Shown here: piece by piece, positions 8,388 to 16,038 of the stretch
How the letters are laid out: the number at the start of each line of letters is the position of its first letter
Numbering within the stretch: the first letter of the stretch is position 1
Source: Lachnospiraceae bacterium
GTDB lineage: Bacteria > Bacillota > Clostridia > Lachnospirales > Lachnospiraceae
Reading direction: 5' to 3'
DNA length: 64,000 nt
Assembly (NCBI GenBank): GCA_017518735.1
Contig: JAFWTY010000037.1
Location: 1 to 64,000 of the forward strand
Made by a program: the position numbers and the translations under genes
Notes under the pieces: model-generated
What the model was told of the DNA's origin: nothing
What the model saw: only the letters and a program-made list of their open reading frames with translations
Databases searched by the model: none

Positions 8388-8416
8388 ATTTTACATAATA
8401 TCTGTAAAAATGTAAA
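8388..8416 (-). promoter_or_regulatory. Promoter of the 8352-7022 gene pair
   Basis: Minus strand: -35 TTTACA (8411-8416), 17-base spacer, -10 TAAAAT (8388-8393). The -35 overlaps the last bases of the cheD terminator stem. Confidence 0.6.
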
Positions 8417-8440
8417 CCATATATTTCTTCTATATGGTTT
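8414..8440 (-). terminator. Intrinsic terminator overlapping the cheD stop
   Basis: A 10-bp perfect stem (8414-8423 with 8431-8440), seven-base loop, followed on the minus strand by a T-rich stretch with TTTTT. The stem includes the last codons of cheD. It marks the end of the topA-che unit. Confidence 0.7.
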
Positions 8441-8915
8441 TCTCGGGTTGGCCGATTGATCGAATGACCAGTTTTCCGGTCTGCGGATAAAACTCAATCG
8501 TACGTCCGTGGGAACCGCCGGTATCCTGAGCGATGATGGGAATGCCTTCTTTCATCAGTTTCTTTCGTACCGCTTCCACGTTCAAAGTGCCGACGCGCAT
8601 GGCCTCATTCTGATTCTGGAAGGCAAACATCTGCGCTCCGCCGGCTATTTTTGCCTTTAGACGGCTCTTCGGTGCACCTTTGATTACCATCTGCTTGATC
8701 AGCTCGTCAATCGCAGTATCGGCAAATTTATAAATATTCGAGTTGTTTTTGATTTTCTTACTGTCGGGAAGCATAATATGAGCAAGGCCACCGATTCCGG
8801 AGGCAGTATCCCACAGGCAAATGCCCACGCAGGAACCCAGCCCAAGCGTAGTCAGTGCGTTCGGAGCCTTGCAAATTTTCAAGTCAGCCATTCCGACTTT
8901 CTCAATTTCAACCAC
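8430..8915 (-). CDS. cheD: Chemoreceptor glutamine deamidase
   Basis: CheD deamidates glutamines on chemoreceptors and, in the Bacillus-type pathway, binds and activates CheC. The 161-residue protein has the catalytic cysteine in GLGSCVGICLWD and the histidine in GGLAHIMLP. The GTG start follows an AGGAT site. It is directly downstream of cheC, the usual pairing. Its presence implies methyl-accepting receptors somewhere in the genome, none of which is in this window. Confidence 0.95.
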   Translation of the reverse strand: MVEIEKVGMADLKICKAPNALTTLGLGSCVGICLWDTASGIGGLAHIMLPDSKKIKNNSNIYKFADTAIDELIKQMVIKGAPKSRLKAKIAGGAQMFAFQNQNEAMRVGTLNVEAVRKKLMKEGIPIIAQDTGGSHGRTIEFYPQTGKLVIRSIGQPEKTI

Positions 8916-8947
8916 GTTACTTATCCTCTATCGTCATCCAAATCGGT

Positions 8948-9559
8948 CTATACACCGATGGATTCAAAAATCTTATCATAGGAATCAATATCCGGAACCA
9001 GAATCAAATATCCTTCCACAGCATCCAGGAAATGCGTTTCAATTAAGAGCAACTTATCGCACATCATCCCAAACTCAATTGCGGGAACGGACAAAATAGC
9101 TCCTGCCATGTCCACGCAAAGTGAAGGAACCGAAGGGTAAATCTTTAGATTCGTAAGGGTTGCGATGGCATTTAAATAGGAAGAAACGATAATGTTTCCG
9201 ATTTCCTTTAATGCCGAAATCTCCATTTCGGACAGTTCTTCTTCCTCATCCCTGCCCGGATTGTCCAGAAGAACCGATACCAGGTGTGATGCGGATTCTT
9301 TTTTGAGCAAAAACATCATGCTTCCGGTTACATCACCCTCCACCTGAAGATAGATGCCCGCCATAATCTGTTCTTCTCCGCCGATTGCTCCGCCGACATC
9401 CTTGAAATCGAGCAGGCGTACTTTCGGCACATGAACCACAACCTTCTGCCCAAGCATTCTTGCCAGAGCGGAAGTTGCATTTCCGGCTCCGATGTTACCG
9501 ATTTCTTTCAGCACATCGAAATACTCTTCGTTTTCTCCGTTTAAATCAATTCTGGACAT
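8948..9559 (-). CDS. cheC: CheY-P phosphatase CheC
   Basis: 203 residues with two copies of the CheC/CheX/FliY phosphatase helix: LKEIGNIGAGNATSALA near residues 18-34 and LKEIGNIIVSSYLNAIA near 135-151. Both keep the Glu and Asn needed to attack the phospho-aspartate of CheY. CheC removes phosphate from CheY-P and is controlled by CheD. FliY, the flagellar-switch paralogue, is not seen here. Confidence 0.94.
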   Translation of the reverse strand: MSRIDLNGENEEYFDVLKEIGNIGAGNATSALARMLGQKVVVHVPKVRLLDFKDVGGAIGGEEQIMAGIYLQVEGDVTGSMMFLLKKESASHLVSVLLDNPGRDEEEELSEMEISALKEIGNIIVSSYLNAIATLTNLKIYPSVPSLCVDMAGAILSVPAIEFGMMCDKLLLIETHFLDAVEGYLILVPDIDSYDKIFESIGV

Positions 9560-9577
9560 TCCGTCATCCTTTCATGC

Positions 9578-10051
9578 TTAGTTCATCTGAACCTTAACGC
9601 CGAGCACCTCGAACATATCAAGCAGGGTAATCAAATCGTCTCCCATTTTTCCTACCCCGTAGAGGTAGGATGCATAAGGGTTTGTACTGTCGTAGTACAT
9701 TTTTTCGATGTCCTCGTTGCGTACGTTCACAACCTCACGGACTTCGTCCACGATCATTCCGACATCGTCTCCGTCAACACGCAAAATAATAATCCTTGTG
9801 CTTCGAAGTTCCTCGCCTTCTTCCATGCCCATTTTCAGACGAAGACTGTAAACCGGAACCACCTTGCCTCGAAGGTTGATAACACCTTTGATCCAGAAAT
9901 CCGAACCGGGAACTCTGGTGATTCTTTGCATACGTACGATGTTTTCCACTATTGCGATCGGAATTCCGTACCATTCTTTATCCAGACGGATTTTTACAAA
10001 TTTGGTTGCCTCTGCGCTGTCCGCAGAGGAATTGTTCAATAAATAATCCAC
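9578..10051 (-). CDS. cheW: Chemotaxis coupling protein CheW
   Basis: 157 residues, one CheW/SH3-like domain. Motifs include YGIPIAIVENIVRM, the conserved GVINLRGKVVPV and VGMIVDEVREVV. CheW links receptors to CheA. It starts with GTG after a GGGAGAA site, 16 bases after cheA, and is followed by cheC. Confidence 0.95.
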   Translation of the reverse strand: MDYLLNNSSADSAEATKFVKIRLDKEWYGIPIAIVENIVRMQRITRVPGSDFWIKGVINLRGKVVPVYSLRLKMGMEEGEELRSTRIIILRVDGDDVGMIVDEVREVVNVRNEDIEKMYYDSTNPYASYLYGVGKMGDDLITLLDMFEVLGVKVQMN

Positions 10052-10067
10052 GCCGTTCTCCCTTTCG

Positions 10068-12212
10068 TCAGATCAAAGCATTTGCATCCAAAATCAATGC
10101 TACTTCACCGTTTCCTAAAATGGTTGCACCGCTGATCAGTTTGCTCTTTCCGATATACTTGCCCATGGACTTGATAACGATTTCCATCTGTCCGATCATT
10201 TCGTCAACTACAATGCCGGCATACCGGTCGCCTTTTTTGGCAATCAAAATTAATAAATCGGCATCGGGAGCATTCATACTCTCCACTTCAAGTTCCTTTG
10301 TTAAACGTACAAGCGGAATCACGTTACCACGTAAGTAGATTACTTCTTTGCCCTGCACCGTCTTAACTTCGGAAATCGGAATGCTCTCAATTGTCTGAAT
10401 GGAGCCTAAGGAAATGGCATATTTTTCTCCGCCGACAATTACCATCAGGGTCTGGATGATGGCAAGTGTTAACGGAAGTCTGATTGTAAACGTACTTCCT
10501 TCTCCGAGTTTGGTATGTACTTCCACTTCACCGGAAAGGGACTCGATTTTGCTTTTTACGACGTCGAGACCGACACCGCGTCCGGATACGTCCGATACCT
10601 GTTTTGCGGTAGAAAAGCTCGGCTGGAACAAAAGGTCGATTGCCTCTTTCTCCGTCATTGCCTCTGCCTGTTCCTCGGTAATCTTTCCTTTTTCGATTGC
10701 CTTCTTCTTTACGGCTTCCACGTCGATACCGTTTCCGTCATCCCTTACTTCGATGACGACATTGTTACCGTCCTGATATGCATCGAGGAAAATGGAACCG
10801 ACTTCCGGCTTTCCTCTTTTTGCACGAACTTCTGCAGACTCCAGGCCATGGTCGGCAGAATTACGAAGCAGATGCATCAGCGGATCGCCGATTTCGTCCA
10901 CCACGGTTCGGTCAAGTTCTGTATCTTCACCGGTCATATAAAGTTCCATCTTCTTATCCAGTTTCTTGGAAAGATCGCGGATCATTCGCGGGAACTTCGT
11001 AACGACTGATTCAATCGGGACCATTCGAACCTTCATAACGGATTCATGAAGGGATGTGGTAACCGATTCCAAATATTCAATCTGTTCGTTAAATGCAAGG
11101 GAACTCTGGCCGATTTCTGTTTCCGCAACACTCACCAGGGAGTTTTTGGAAATAATCAACTCGCTTACGAGGTTCATCAGGGAGTCCAGTTTTTCAATGT
11201 CGACACGAACCGTACGGTTTACGATAGGCTTGCCCATTGCTTTTTTGGCCTGTCCTGCACCGGGCTGCTTTGCCTGAGGCTTTTCAGCGGCCTGAGCCTG
11301 CGCGTTGCCCTGCGTATTTCCATCGGCTTCCGATGCACTGTCTTTCTTTGCCTCTCCACCGTCCTGCGCGCCATCGGCAGTTTGGGAAAAATCAATCTTA
11401 TCGCCTACGGCATCTTCAATCTCGGACACTTCTTTAATCGCAGAGAGGACCTTATCAAGCGGTTCTTCGGTCAGATAGATGACACTGAAGTCCTTATCAA
11501 AACGCTCATCTTCAATATCCTGCACACTCGGAACGGAAATGACCACTTCGCCCAAATCTTCCATGGCACGAAATACCAGAAAAGCACGTGCTGCTTTTAA
11601 CAGGCAGGACTCCTGTACATAAACGCTGATTCCATATGCATGTAGGCCTTCCTTAACGGCATCTTCGATGGCACCCTTTTCCACGTTTCCGATTTTGATT
11701 TCTTTCCACTTGTGTTTATCATTCGAACCGGCCGAGGCATCGGAAGCAGGAGCTTCGGAAGGTGCTTCGTTCGCCTGAGCGGATGCGGAGTCTTTTGGGG
11801 AAGCATTCTCTCCGGACTCTTTTCCTTCCGCATTTGCAAGAAAATCATTTACCGCCTTAATTAATGCTTCGTTGTCATTATCTCCTTCATCCGCGGTTTC
11901 ACGGATATTGGTAACATATTCTTCCAGTGCATCGAGGCAACGGAACAGAACGTCAATCATTTCGGTTGTCACTTTTACCGTTCCGTTTCTGACCTCGGAA
12001 AAAACATTTTCCATATCGTGAGTCAGCGTCTGCATCCTCTTAAATCCCATGGTACCGGACATTCCCTTTAAGGAATGGGCAGCACGGAAAATCTCGTTGA
12101 TGGTGTCCATGTTTTCGCCATCCTGCTCGAGATTCATAATCTGGGTATTTAAGTTTTCCAGGTGTTCGCCTGCTTCATCAATAAAGATTTCCAGATACTG
12201 ATTAACATCCAT
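10068..12212 (-). CDS. cheA: Chemotaxis histidine kinase CheA
   Basis: 714 residues with all five CheA domains. P1 (1-130) has the phospho-accepting His46 in RAAHSLKGMSGTMGF. A Ser/Ala/Glu linker leads to a P2-like domain (about 168-270), then a second linker rich in Gln and Ala. P3 dimerisation is at about 335-400. The P4 ATPase includes LLRNSADHGLE (N box), VRDDGNGID (G1) and GRGVGLDVVK (G2). The C-terminal CheW-like P5 contains VIYLRGNVIPLVRL. All catalytic motifs are intact, so an active kinase is expected. The start has a CGGAGAAG site. Confidence 0.97.
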   Translation of the reverse strand: MDVNQYLEIFIDEAGEHLENLNTQIMNLEQDGENMDTINEIFRAAHSLKGMSGTMGFKRMQTLTHDMENVFSEVRNGTVKVTTEMIDVLFRCLDALEEYVTNIRETADEGDNDNEALIKAVNDFLANAEGKESGENASPKDSASAQANEAPSEAPASDASAGSNDKHKWKEIKIGNVEKGAIEDAVKEGLHAYGISVYVQESCLLKAARAFLVFRAMEDLGEVVISVPSVQDIEDERFDKDFSVIYLTEEPLDKVLSAIKEVSEIEDAVGDKIDFSQTADGAQDGGEAKKDSASEADGNTQGNAQAQAAEKPQAKQPGAGQAKKAMGKPIVNRTVRVDIEKLDSLMNLVSELIISKNSLVSVAETEIGQSSLAFNEQIEYLESVTTSLHESVMKVRMVPIESVVTKFPRMIRDLSKKLDKKMELYMTGEDTELDRTVVDEIGDPLMHLLRNSADHGLESAEVRAKRGKPEVGSIFLDAYQDGNNVVIEVRDDGNGIDVEAVKKKAIEKGKITEEQAEAMTEKEAIDLLFQPSFSTAKQVSDVSGRGVGLDVVKSKIESLSGEVEVHTKLGEGSTFTIRLPLTLAIIQTLMVIVGGEKYAISLGSIQTIESIPISEVKTVQGKEVIYLRGNVIPLVRLTKELEVESMNAPDADLLILIAKKGDRYAGIVVDEMIGQMEIVIKSMGKYIGKSKLISGATILGNGEVALILDANALI

Positions 12213-12233
12213 GTTGATCTTCTCCGTGATTGT

Positions 12234-12866
12234 TTATTTCGAATTGCTGAGATAATACTGTATCATTCCGACCATCTTGTCGAGCGATAAGGTCATTGCC
12301 TTCGGATAATGTTTCAAAACATTTCCGGGCATACCATATACTACGGAACTCTCTTCGTCCTGCAGCAAAACCTTTATGGGCTTTTTTTCGGACAAGTGCA
12401 GGATTCCTTCCGTAGCATCCTCTCCCATTCCGGTCAACACTACGACGGCAACTGCAGAATAGGAAGACTTTGCAAGAGATTCCAACAGGTAATCCGCGCA
12501 AGGCTTTACGCCACATCTTTTGTCTTCGTCGGTCAGTTCAAAAAGATGATGTGCGGCAGGAACTCTTCGAATCTTTAAATGCTTTTCCGCCGGTGCAAAA
12601 TATATATGACCGGGCAATACTTCCTCTCCATTCTGTGCTCTGGAAACAGGAAGGTTACATTTTTCATTCAGGGTAGCTGCAAGTTTCCCGGTAAAACCGG
12701 GTAAAATATGCTGAACGATTACAATCGGCCAGGAAAAAGTTGCTGGAAACTCCGGCAAAAAAGAAAGCAGGGCCGCGGGCCCGCCGGTAGAAGAAGCAAT
12801 GACTACAATGCCGTTGCCTGTTTGATTTGTAAGTTGATCCTTCTCCGCCAATTTTCCCCATTCCAT
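12234..12866 (-). CDS. cheB: CheB methylesterase domain, no receiver domain
   Basis: About 210 residues that make up only the C-terminal methylesterase/deamidase domain of CheB. The catalytic Ser is in VIASSTGGPAAL, the His in VIVQHILPGF and the Asp in VLTGMGEDATEG. Normal CheB (about 350 residues) has an N-terminal receiver that restrains and activates the enzyme; none is encoded here. The preceding gene is a complete stand-alone CheY, separated by a terminator-like hairpin. The start is uncertain: ATG 12866 lies past the hairpin but lacks a good ribosome-binding site, and a TTG 15 bases further in has GGGGA upstream. Confidence 0.85.
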   Translation of the reverse strand: MEWGKLAEKDQLTNQTGNGIVVIASSTGGPAALLSFLPEFPATFSWPIVIVQHILPGFTGKLAATLNEKCNLPVSRAQNGEEVLPGHIYFAPAEKHLKIRRVPAAHHLFELTDEDKRCGVKPCADYLLESLAKSSYSAVAVVVLTGMGEDATEGILHLSEKKPIKVLLQDEESSVVYGMPGNVLKHYPKAMTLSLDKMVGMIQYYLSNSK

Positions 12867-12870
12867 AAAA

Positions 12871-12916
12871 AGCAACAAAACCCTCATACACCGCAATAAC
12901 GGTGCATAAGGGTTTT
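12871..12916 (-). terminator. Long terminator-like hairpin between cheY and cheB
   Basis: A 17-bp stem (12877-12893 with 12900-12916) around a six-base loop. Two positions are G-U pairs on minus-strand RNA but would be A-C mismatches on plus-strand RNA, so the structure suits the che transcript. It ends in TTTT, then TTGTTGCTTTTT. It begins at the cheY stop codon and ends just before cheB, so it should limit read-through to cheB-cheD. Confidence 0.75.
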
Positions 12917-13277
12917 ATCCTAACACTTTACGAACAGAATCCAGGACGCGATCCGATTCAAAGGGCTTTACGATATAATCTTTTGCCCCAACCTGAATGG
13001 ACTCGATAACCATGGAGGACTGTCCCAGAGCAGAACACATAATAACCTTGGCTGCTCTGTCCACTTCCATAATCTTCTTCAGCGCAGCAATGCCGTCCAT
13101 CTCCGGCATTGTGATATCCAGAAGTACAAGTTCGGGTTTCAACTCCTTAAAAAGCGAAATAGCTTCAAAACCATCTTTCGCTTCCCCCACAACTTCGTAA
13201 CCGCCCTTTTCGAGGATATCTTTGATGACCTTGCGCATAAACGCTGCGTCATCCACGATTAAGATGCCTTTACCCAT
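12915..13277 (-). CDS. cheY: Chemotaxis response regulator CheY
   Basis: 120-residue single receiver domain. The acidic pocket (ILIVDDAAFMR), phospho-accepting Asp in LVLLDITMPEMDG, Ser/Thr switch in VIMCSALGQ and Lys in YIVKPFESDRVL are all present. The sequence is of the Bacillus/Clostridia CheY type rather than a CheB fragment. It follows the winged-helix-like gene by 21 bases. Its output target here is open: no flagellar switch gene is in the window. Confidence 0.93.
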   Translation of the reverse strand: MGKGILIVDDAAFMRKVIKDILEKGGYEVVGEAKDGFEAISLFKELKPELVLLDITMPEMDGIAALKKIMEVDRAAKVIMCSALGQSSMVIESIQVGAKDYIVKPFESDRVLDSVRKVLG

Positions 13278-13298
13278 AGCATTCTCCCCACATACAAT

Positions 13299-13532
13299 TT
13301 ATTTGCTTTGTATTTCGCCAAAAAACGAATCATTGATGACTTTAATATATGTTCCCTTCATTCCGGAGGGTCCGGTTTCGATGCTTCCCTTTGCTTCATA
13401 TTTTCGAAGCAGAGCTACTACATCAGAAGGGGTGACATTTGCATCTTCCGCAATGGAGTCAATCATGACGATTCCGTCCATTCCGTGAAGTGCATTGTCT
13501 ATACTTGAAAAAATACACTCTTCCTTACTCAT
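13299..13532 (-). CDS. Small winged-helix-like protein
   Basis: 77 residues from the ATG at 13532, which overlaps the topA stop by eight bases (ATGAGTAA). The segment SIAEDANVTPSDVVALLRKYEAKGSI looks like a helix-turn-helix followed by a wing, and the end (GPSGMKGTYIKV) could form the beta hairpin. No family is recognised with confidence. It is co-transcribed between topA and cheY. A longer reading from 13577 would run deep into topA and is less likely. Confidence 0.6.
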   Translation of the reverse strand: MSKEECIFSSIDNALHGMDGIVMIDSIAEDANVTPSDVVALLRKYEAKGSIETGPSGMKGTYIKVINDSFFGEIQSK

Positions 13533-15603
13533 CGGCTTTTGCCTTCTCTTCCGAGTAACCGCAGCCTTCCGTTGCACAAAGCAGACGGTTTCCTTTGGTC
13601 ACAAGCACGTTGCCGCATTTCGGACATTTTCTTGCCGACGGACGCTGCCAGATCATGAAATCGCAATCCGGTGCTCCTTCACAGCCATAGTAACGACGAC
13701 CTTTTTTGGTCTTACGTTCCACAATGTCTTTTCCGCACTTCGGACAACTTACGCCGATACGAACCAGAATAGTTTTGGTATTACGACATTCAGGGAAACC
13801 GGGACATGCCAGGAATTTTCCATGAGGTCCGTATTTATATACCATCTTGCGGCCGCATAATTCACAAACTTCATCACTTTCCTCATCGGCCACTTTAATC
13901 TTGTCCAGATTGTCTTCCGCTGTTTTAACCGCCTCGTCCAGATCCGGATAGAAATTACGGATGATGGTTTTCCAGTTCACGGTGCCTTCTTCGACCTTAT
14001 CGAGAAGCGCCTCCATATTAGCGGTGAATTCGGTATCCACAATGCTCGGGAAGGAATCCTTCATCAGGTTGTTTACAACTTCTCCGAGTTCGGATACATA
14101 TAAGTTCTTGTCTTCCTTTAATACATAATGACGTCCCATAATTGTGGAAATTGTCGGTGCATATGTACTGGGACGACCGATTCCCTGCTCTTCCATTGCA
14201 CGAACCAGACTGCTCTCGGTAAAATGTGCGGGAGGCTGGGTGAAATGCTGCTCCGGATTGAATTCTTCAAAAGATACTTTCGTACTCTTCGTAATGGAAT
14301 TCAAAAGTGCATTGCTTTCCGCTTTTTCTTCATCTTCGGAAGAATATACTTTTCTGTAACCGTCAAAAGCGACTTTGGATGCGCTGACACGGAATACATA
14401 TTCTCCGCCTTTGATACGTACTGCAACGGTTTCAAAAACGGAAGCTGCCATACGGCTTGCTGCAAAACGTTTCCAGATTAACTGATACAGTCTGTACTGA
14501 TCTCTGGAAAGATAGTTCTTCACCAGTTCCGGTGTACGATTAATATCGGTAGGACGAATTGCTTCGTGTGCGTCCTGAATTCTCTTTTCTTCTTTTTTGA
14601 CATTTCCTTCGTCGATGCAGTAGGTTCCGCCGTAGTTCTCTTCGATGAAGGTTTTGGCCATTGCTTTGGCTTCATCGGATACACGGGTGGAATCGGTACG
14701 CAGGTAGCTGATGAAGGCAACTGTTCCTTCCCCTTTGATATCAACACCTTCGTATAACTGCTGCGCGATACGCATGGTCTTGGATGTTGCAAAACCTAAA
14801 GACTTGTTTGCTTCCTGCTGAAGCGTGGAAGTCGTAAACGGAAGGGGCGACTTAATGGTACGCTTTCCTGTTTTTACATCCAATATTTCATACTTGGCAC
14901 CCTTCAGTGCTTTCGTAACCTTTTCAACGTCCTCTTTGGAATTCAATTCCATCTTCTCATCTTCCGTTCCATAGAAGGAAGCGATGAGAGGTTTTTTCTC
15001 TCCTTTTAAAGAGAAAGTTGCTCCGAGTGTCCAATACTCCTTCGGAATGAATGCATTGATCTCGTCTTCTCTGTCGCAGATCATACGAAGGGTTACGGAC
15101 TGAACGCGTCCTGCGGAAAGTCCTCTCTTCACCTTTGCCCAAAGAAGAGGTGAAATACGATAACCTACCATACGGTCCAGAACACGTCTTGCCTGCTGAG
15201 CATCCACAAGGTTCATATTAATCTCTCTGGCGTTCTTTAAGGACTCTTTAACTGCATTTTTGGTAATTTCATTAAAGGTGATACGATACACCTTTTTATC
15301 CTGCATTTTGAGTGTTTCATAAAGATGCCAGGAAATAGCTTCTCCTTCGCGGTCAGGGTCGGTTGCGAGATAAATCTTTTCTGCCTTCTTGGTTTCTTTT
15401 CTTAAAGCAGATACCACATCTCCTTTTCCGCGGATGGTAATATACTTCGGATCATAGTCATGATCTACATCAATACCGATGGTACTCTTCGGCAAATCTC
15501 TGACGTGACCCTGACTTGCTATTACTTCGTAGTTACTTCCCAAAAACTTCTTGATGGTCTTCACCTTGGCAGGTGATTCCACGATTACTAAATACTTCGC
15601 CAT
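13525..15603 (-). CDS. topA: DNA topoisomerase I
   Basis: Type IA topoisomerase, 692 residues. It begins MAKYLVIVESPAKVKTIKKFLG with the Toprim glutamate in VESPAK and the DPDREGEAISWHL acidic motif. The active-site Tyr is in FISYLRTDSTRVS. Three Cys4 zinc-ribbon motifs follow at about 570-690 (CELCGRK..., CPKCGKD..., CPKCGNV...). The enzyme relaxes negative supercoils. It heads the unit that continues into the winged-helix gene and cheY. In Bacillus topA also lies upstream of the fla/che region. Confidence 0.97.
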   Translation of the reverse strand: MAKYLVIVESPAKVKTIKKFLGSNYEVIASQGHVRDLPKSTIGIDVDHDYDPKYITIRGKGDVVSALRKETKKAEKIYLATDPDREGEAISWHLYETLKMQDKKVYRITFNEITKNAVKESLKNAREINMNLVDAQQARRVLDRMVGYRISPLLWAKVKRGLSAGRVQSVTLRMICDREDEINAFIPKEYWTLGATFSLKGEKKPLIASFYGTEDEKMELNSKEDVEKVTKALKGAKYEILDVKTGKRTIKSPLPFTTSTLQQEANKSLGFATSKTMRIAQQLYEGVDIKGEGTVAFISYLRTDSTRVSDEAKAMAKTFIEENYGGTYCIDEGNVKKEEKRIQDAHEAIRPTDINRTPELVKNYLSRDQYRLYQLIWKRFAASRMAASVFETVAVRIKGGEYVFRVSASKVAFDGYRKVYSSEDEEKAESNALLNSITKSTKVSFEEFNPEQHFTQPPAHFTESSLVRAMEEQGIGRPSTYAPTISTIMGRHYVLKEDKNLYVSELGEVVNNLMKDSFPSIVDTEFTANMEALLDKVEEGTVNWKTIIRNFYPDLDEAVKTAEDNLDKIKVADEESDEVCELCGRKMVYKYGPHGKFLACPGFPECRNTKTILVRIGVSCPKCGKDIVERKTKKGRRYYGCEGAPDCDFMIWQRPSARKCPKCGNVLVTKGNRLLCATEGCGYSEEKAKADE

Positions 15604-15686
15604 TACTAATTAATTCCTTTTACCCGAAAGATTTTCCCGGCAAACGCCAAGAACAGACCCATCTTATGATGCGTCAATCGTTTCTT

Positions 15687-15715
15687 ACTGTACAACAGAA
15701 ATGGAAAAGATGCAA
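15687..15715 (-). promoter_or_regulatory. Candidate topA promoter
   Basis: Minus strand: -35 TTGCAT (15710-15715), 17-base spacer, -10 TACAGT (15687-15692), about 85 bases upstream of the topA start. The rest of 15604-15733 shows no gene. Confidence 0.5.
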
Positions 15716-15733
15716 GAACTATTTCATTTCCCC

Positions 15734-15907
15734 CTATTTCAGAAACGGAATATAGTTTTTCTTAAACTTCTTCCAGGTAACTTTTAATACGATTCCCAAG
15801 GCGATGTAGGCAACCATAATAATCAGCAGGATGATAATCTTTTTATACATCTTGCCAAAGACTTTTTTCCCCAGAATCAGAAAAATATCCCCAAGAATTT
15901 CCTTCAT
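15734..15907 (-). CDS. 57-residue single-pass membrane protein
   Basis: A short gene running from ATG 15907 to a TAG at 15734. The protein begins MKEILGDIFLILGKKVFG, has a strongly hydrophobic membrane segment (IIILLIIMVAYIALGIV, about residues 24-40) and a basic tail (TWKKFKKNYIPFLK). The start is preceded by GGGAG in the loop of a small hairpin. It lies between the terminator of the minor-pilin operon and topA, so it is probably its own small unit. Basic residues on both sides and the single span resemble many small membrane regulators, but no family is recognised. Confidence 0.6.
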   Translation of the reverse strand: MKEILGDIFLILGKKVFGKMYKKIIILLIIMVAYIALGIVLKVTWKKFKKNYIPFLK

Positions 15908-15909
15908 TC

Positions 15910-15965
15910 CTCTTATCTCCCTAAGAGTTTTTTGAACGATTACATCATTCCTATAAATTGTACCA
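15910..15965 (-). promoter_or_regulatory. Candidate promoter and ribosome-site hairpin for the 57-residue gene
   Basis: An extended -10 (TGGTACAAT, hexamer at 15957-15962) lies upstream. A 6-bp stem (15910-15915 with 15922-15927) displays GGGAGA in its loop directly before the ATG. By eye only. Confidence 0.35.
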
Positions 15966-15983
15966 TAAATTGTAACGGATAGC

Positions 15984-16017
15984 CATAAAAAAGCGACGGA
16001 ATTTCTTCCGTCGCTTT
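15984..16017 (-). terminator. Intrinsic terminator of the minor-pilin operon
   Basis: A 12-bp perfect stem (15990-16001 with 16006-16017), four-base loop, followed by a run of six T on the minus strand. It is about 20 bases past the last pilin gene. Confidence 0.9.
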
Positions 16018-16038
16018 GATAAATTACTATTCTTTTAA

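Noticed and set aside
12866..12896. Extended N-terminus for CheB from 12896
   Set aside because: It would begin inside the cheY terminator hairpin and has no ribosome-binding site; it adds no receiver domain.
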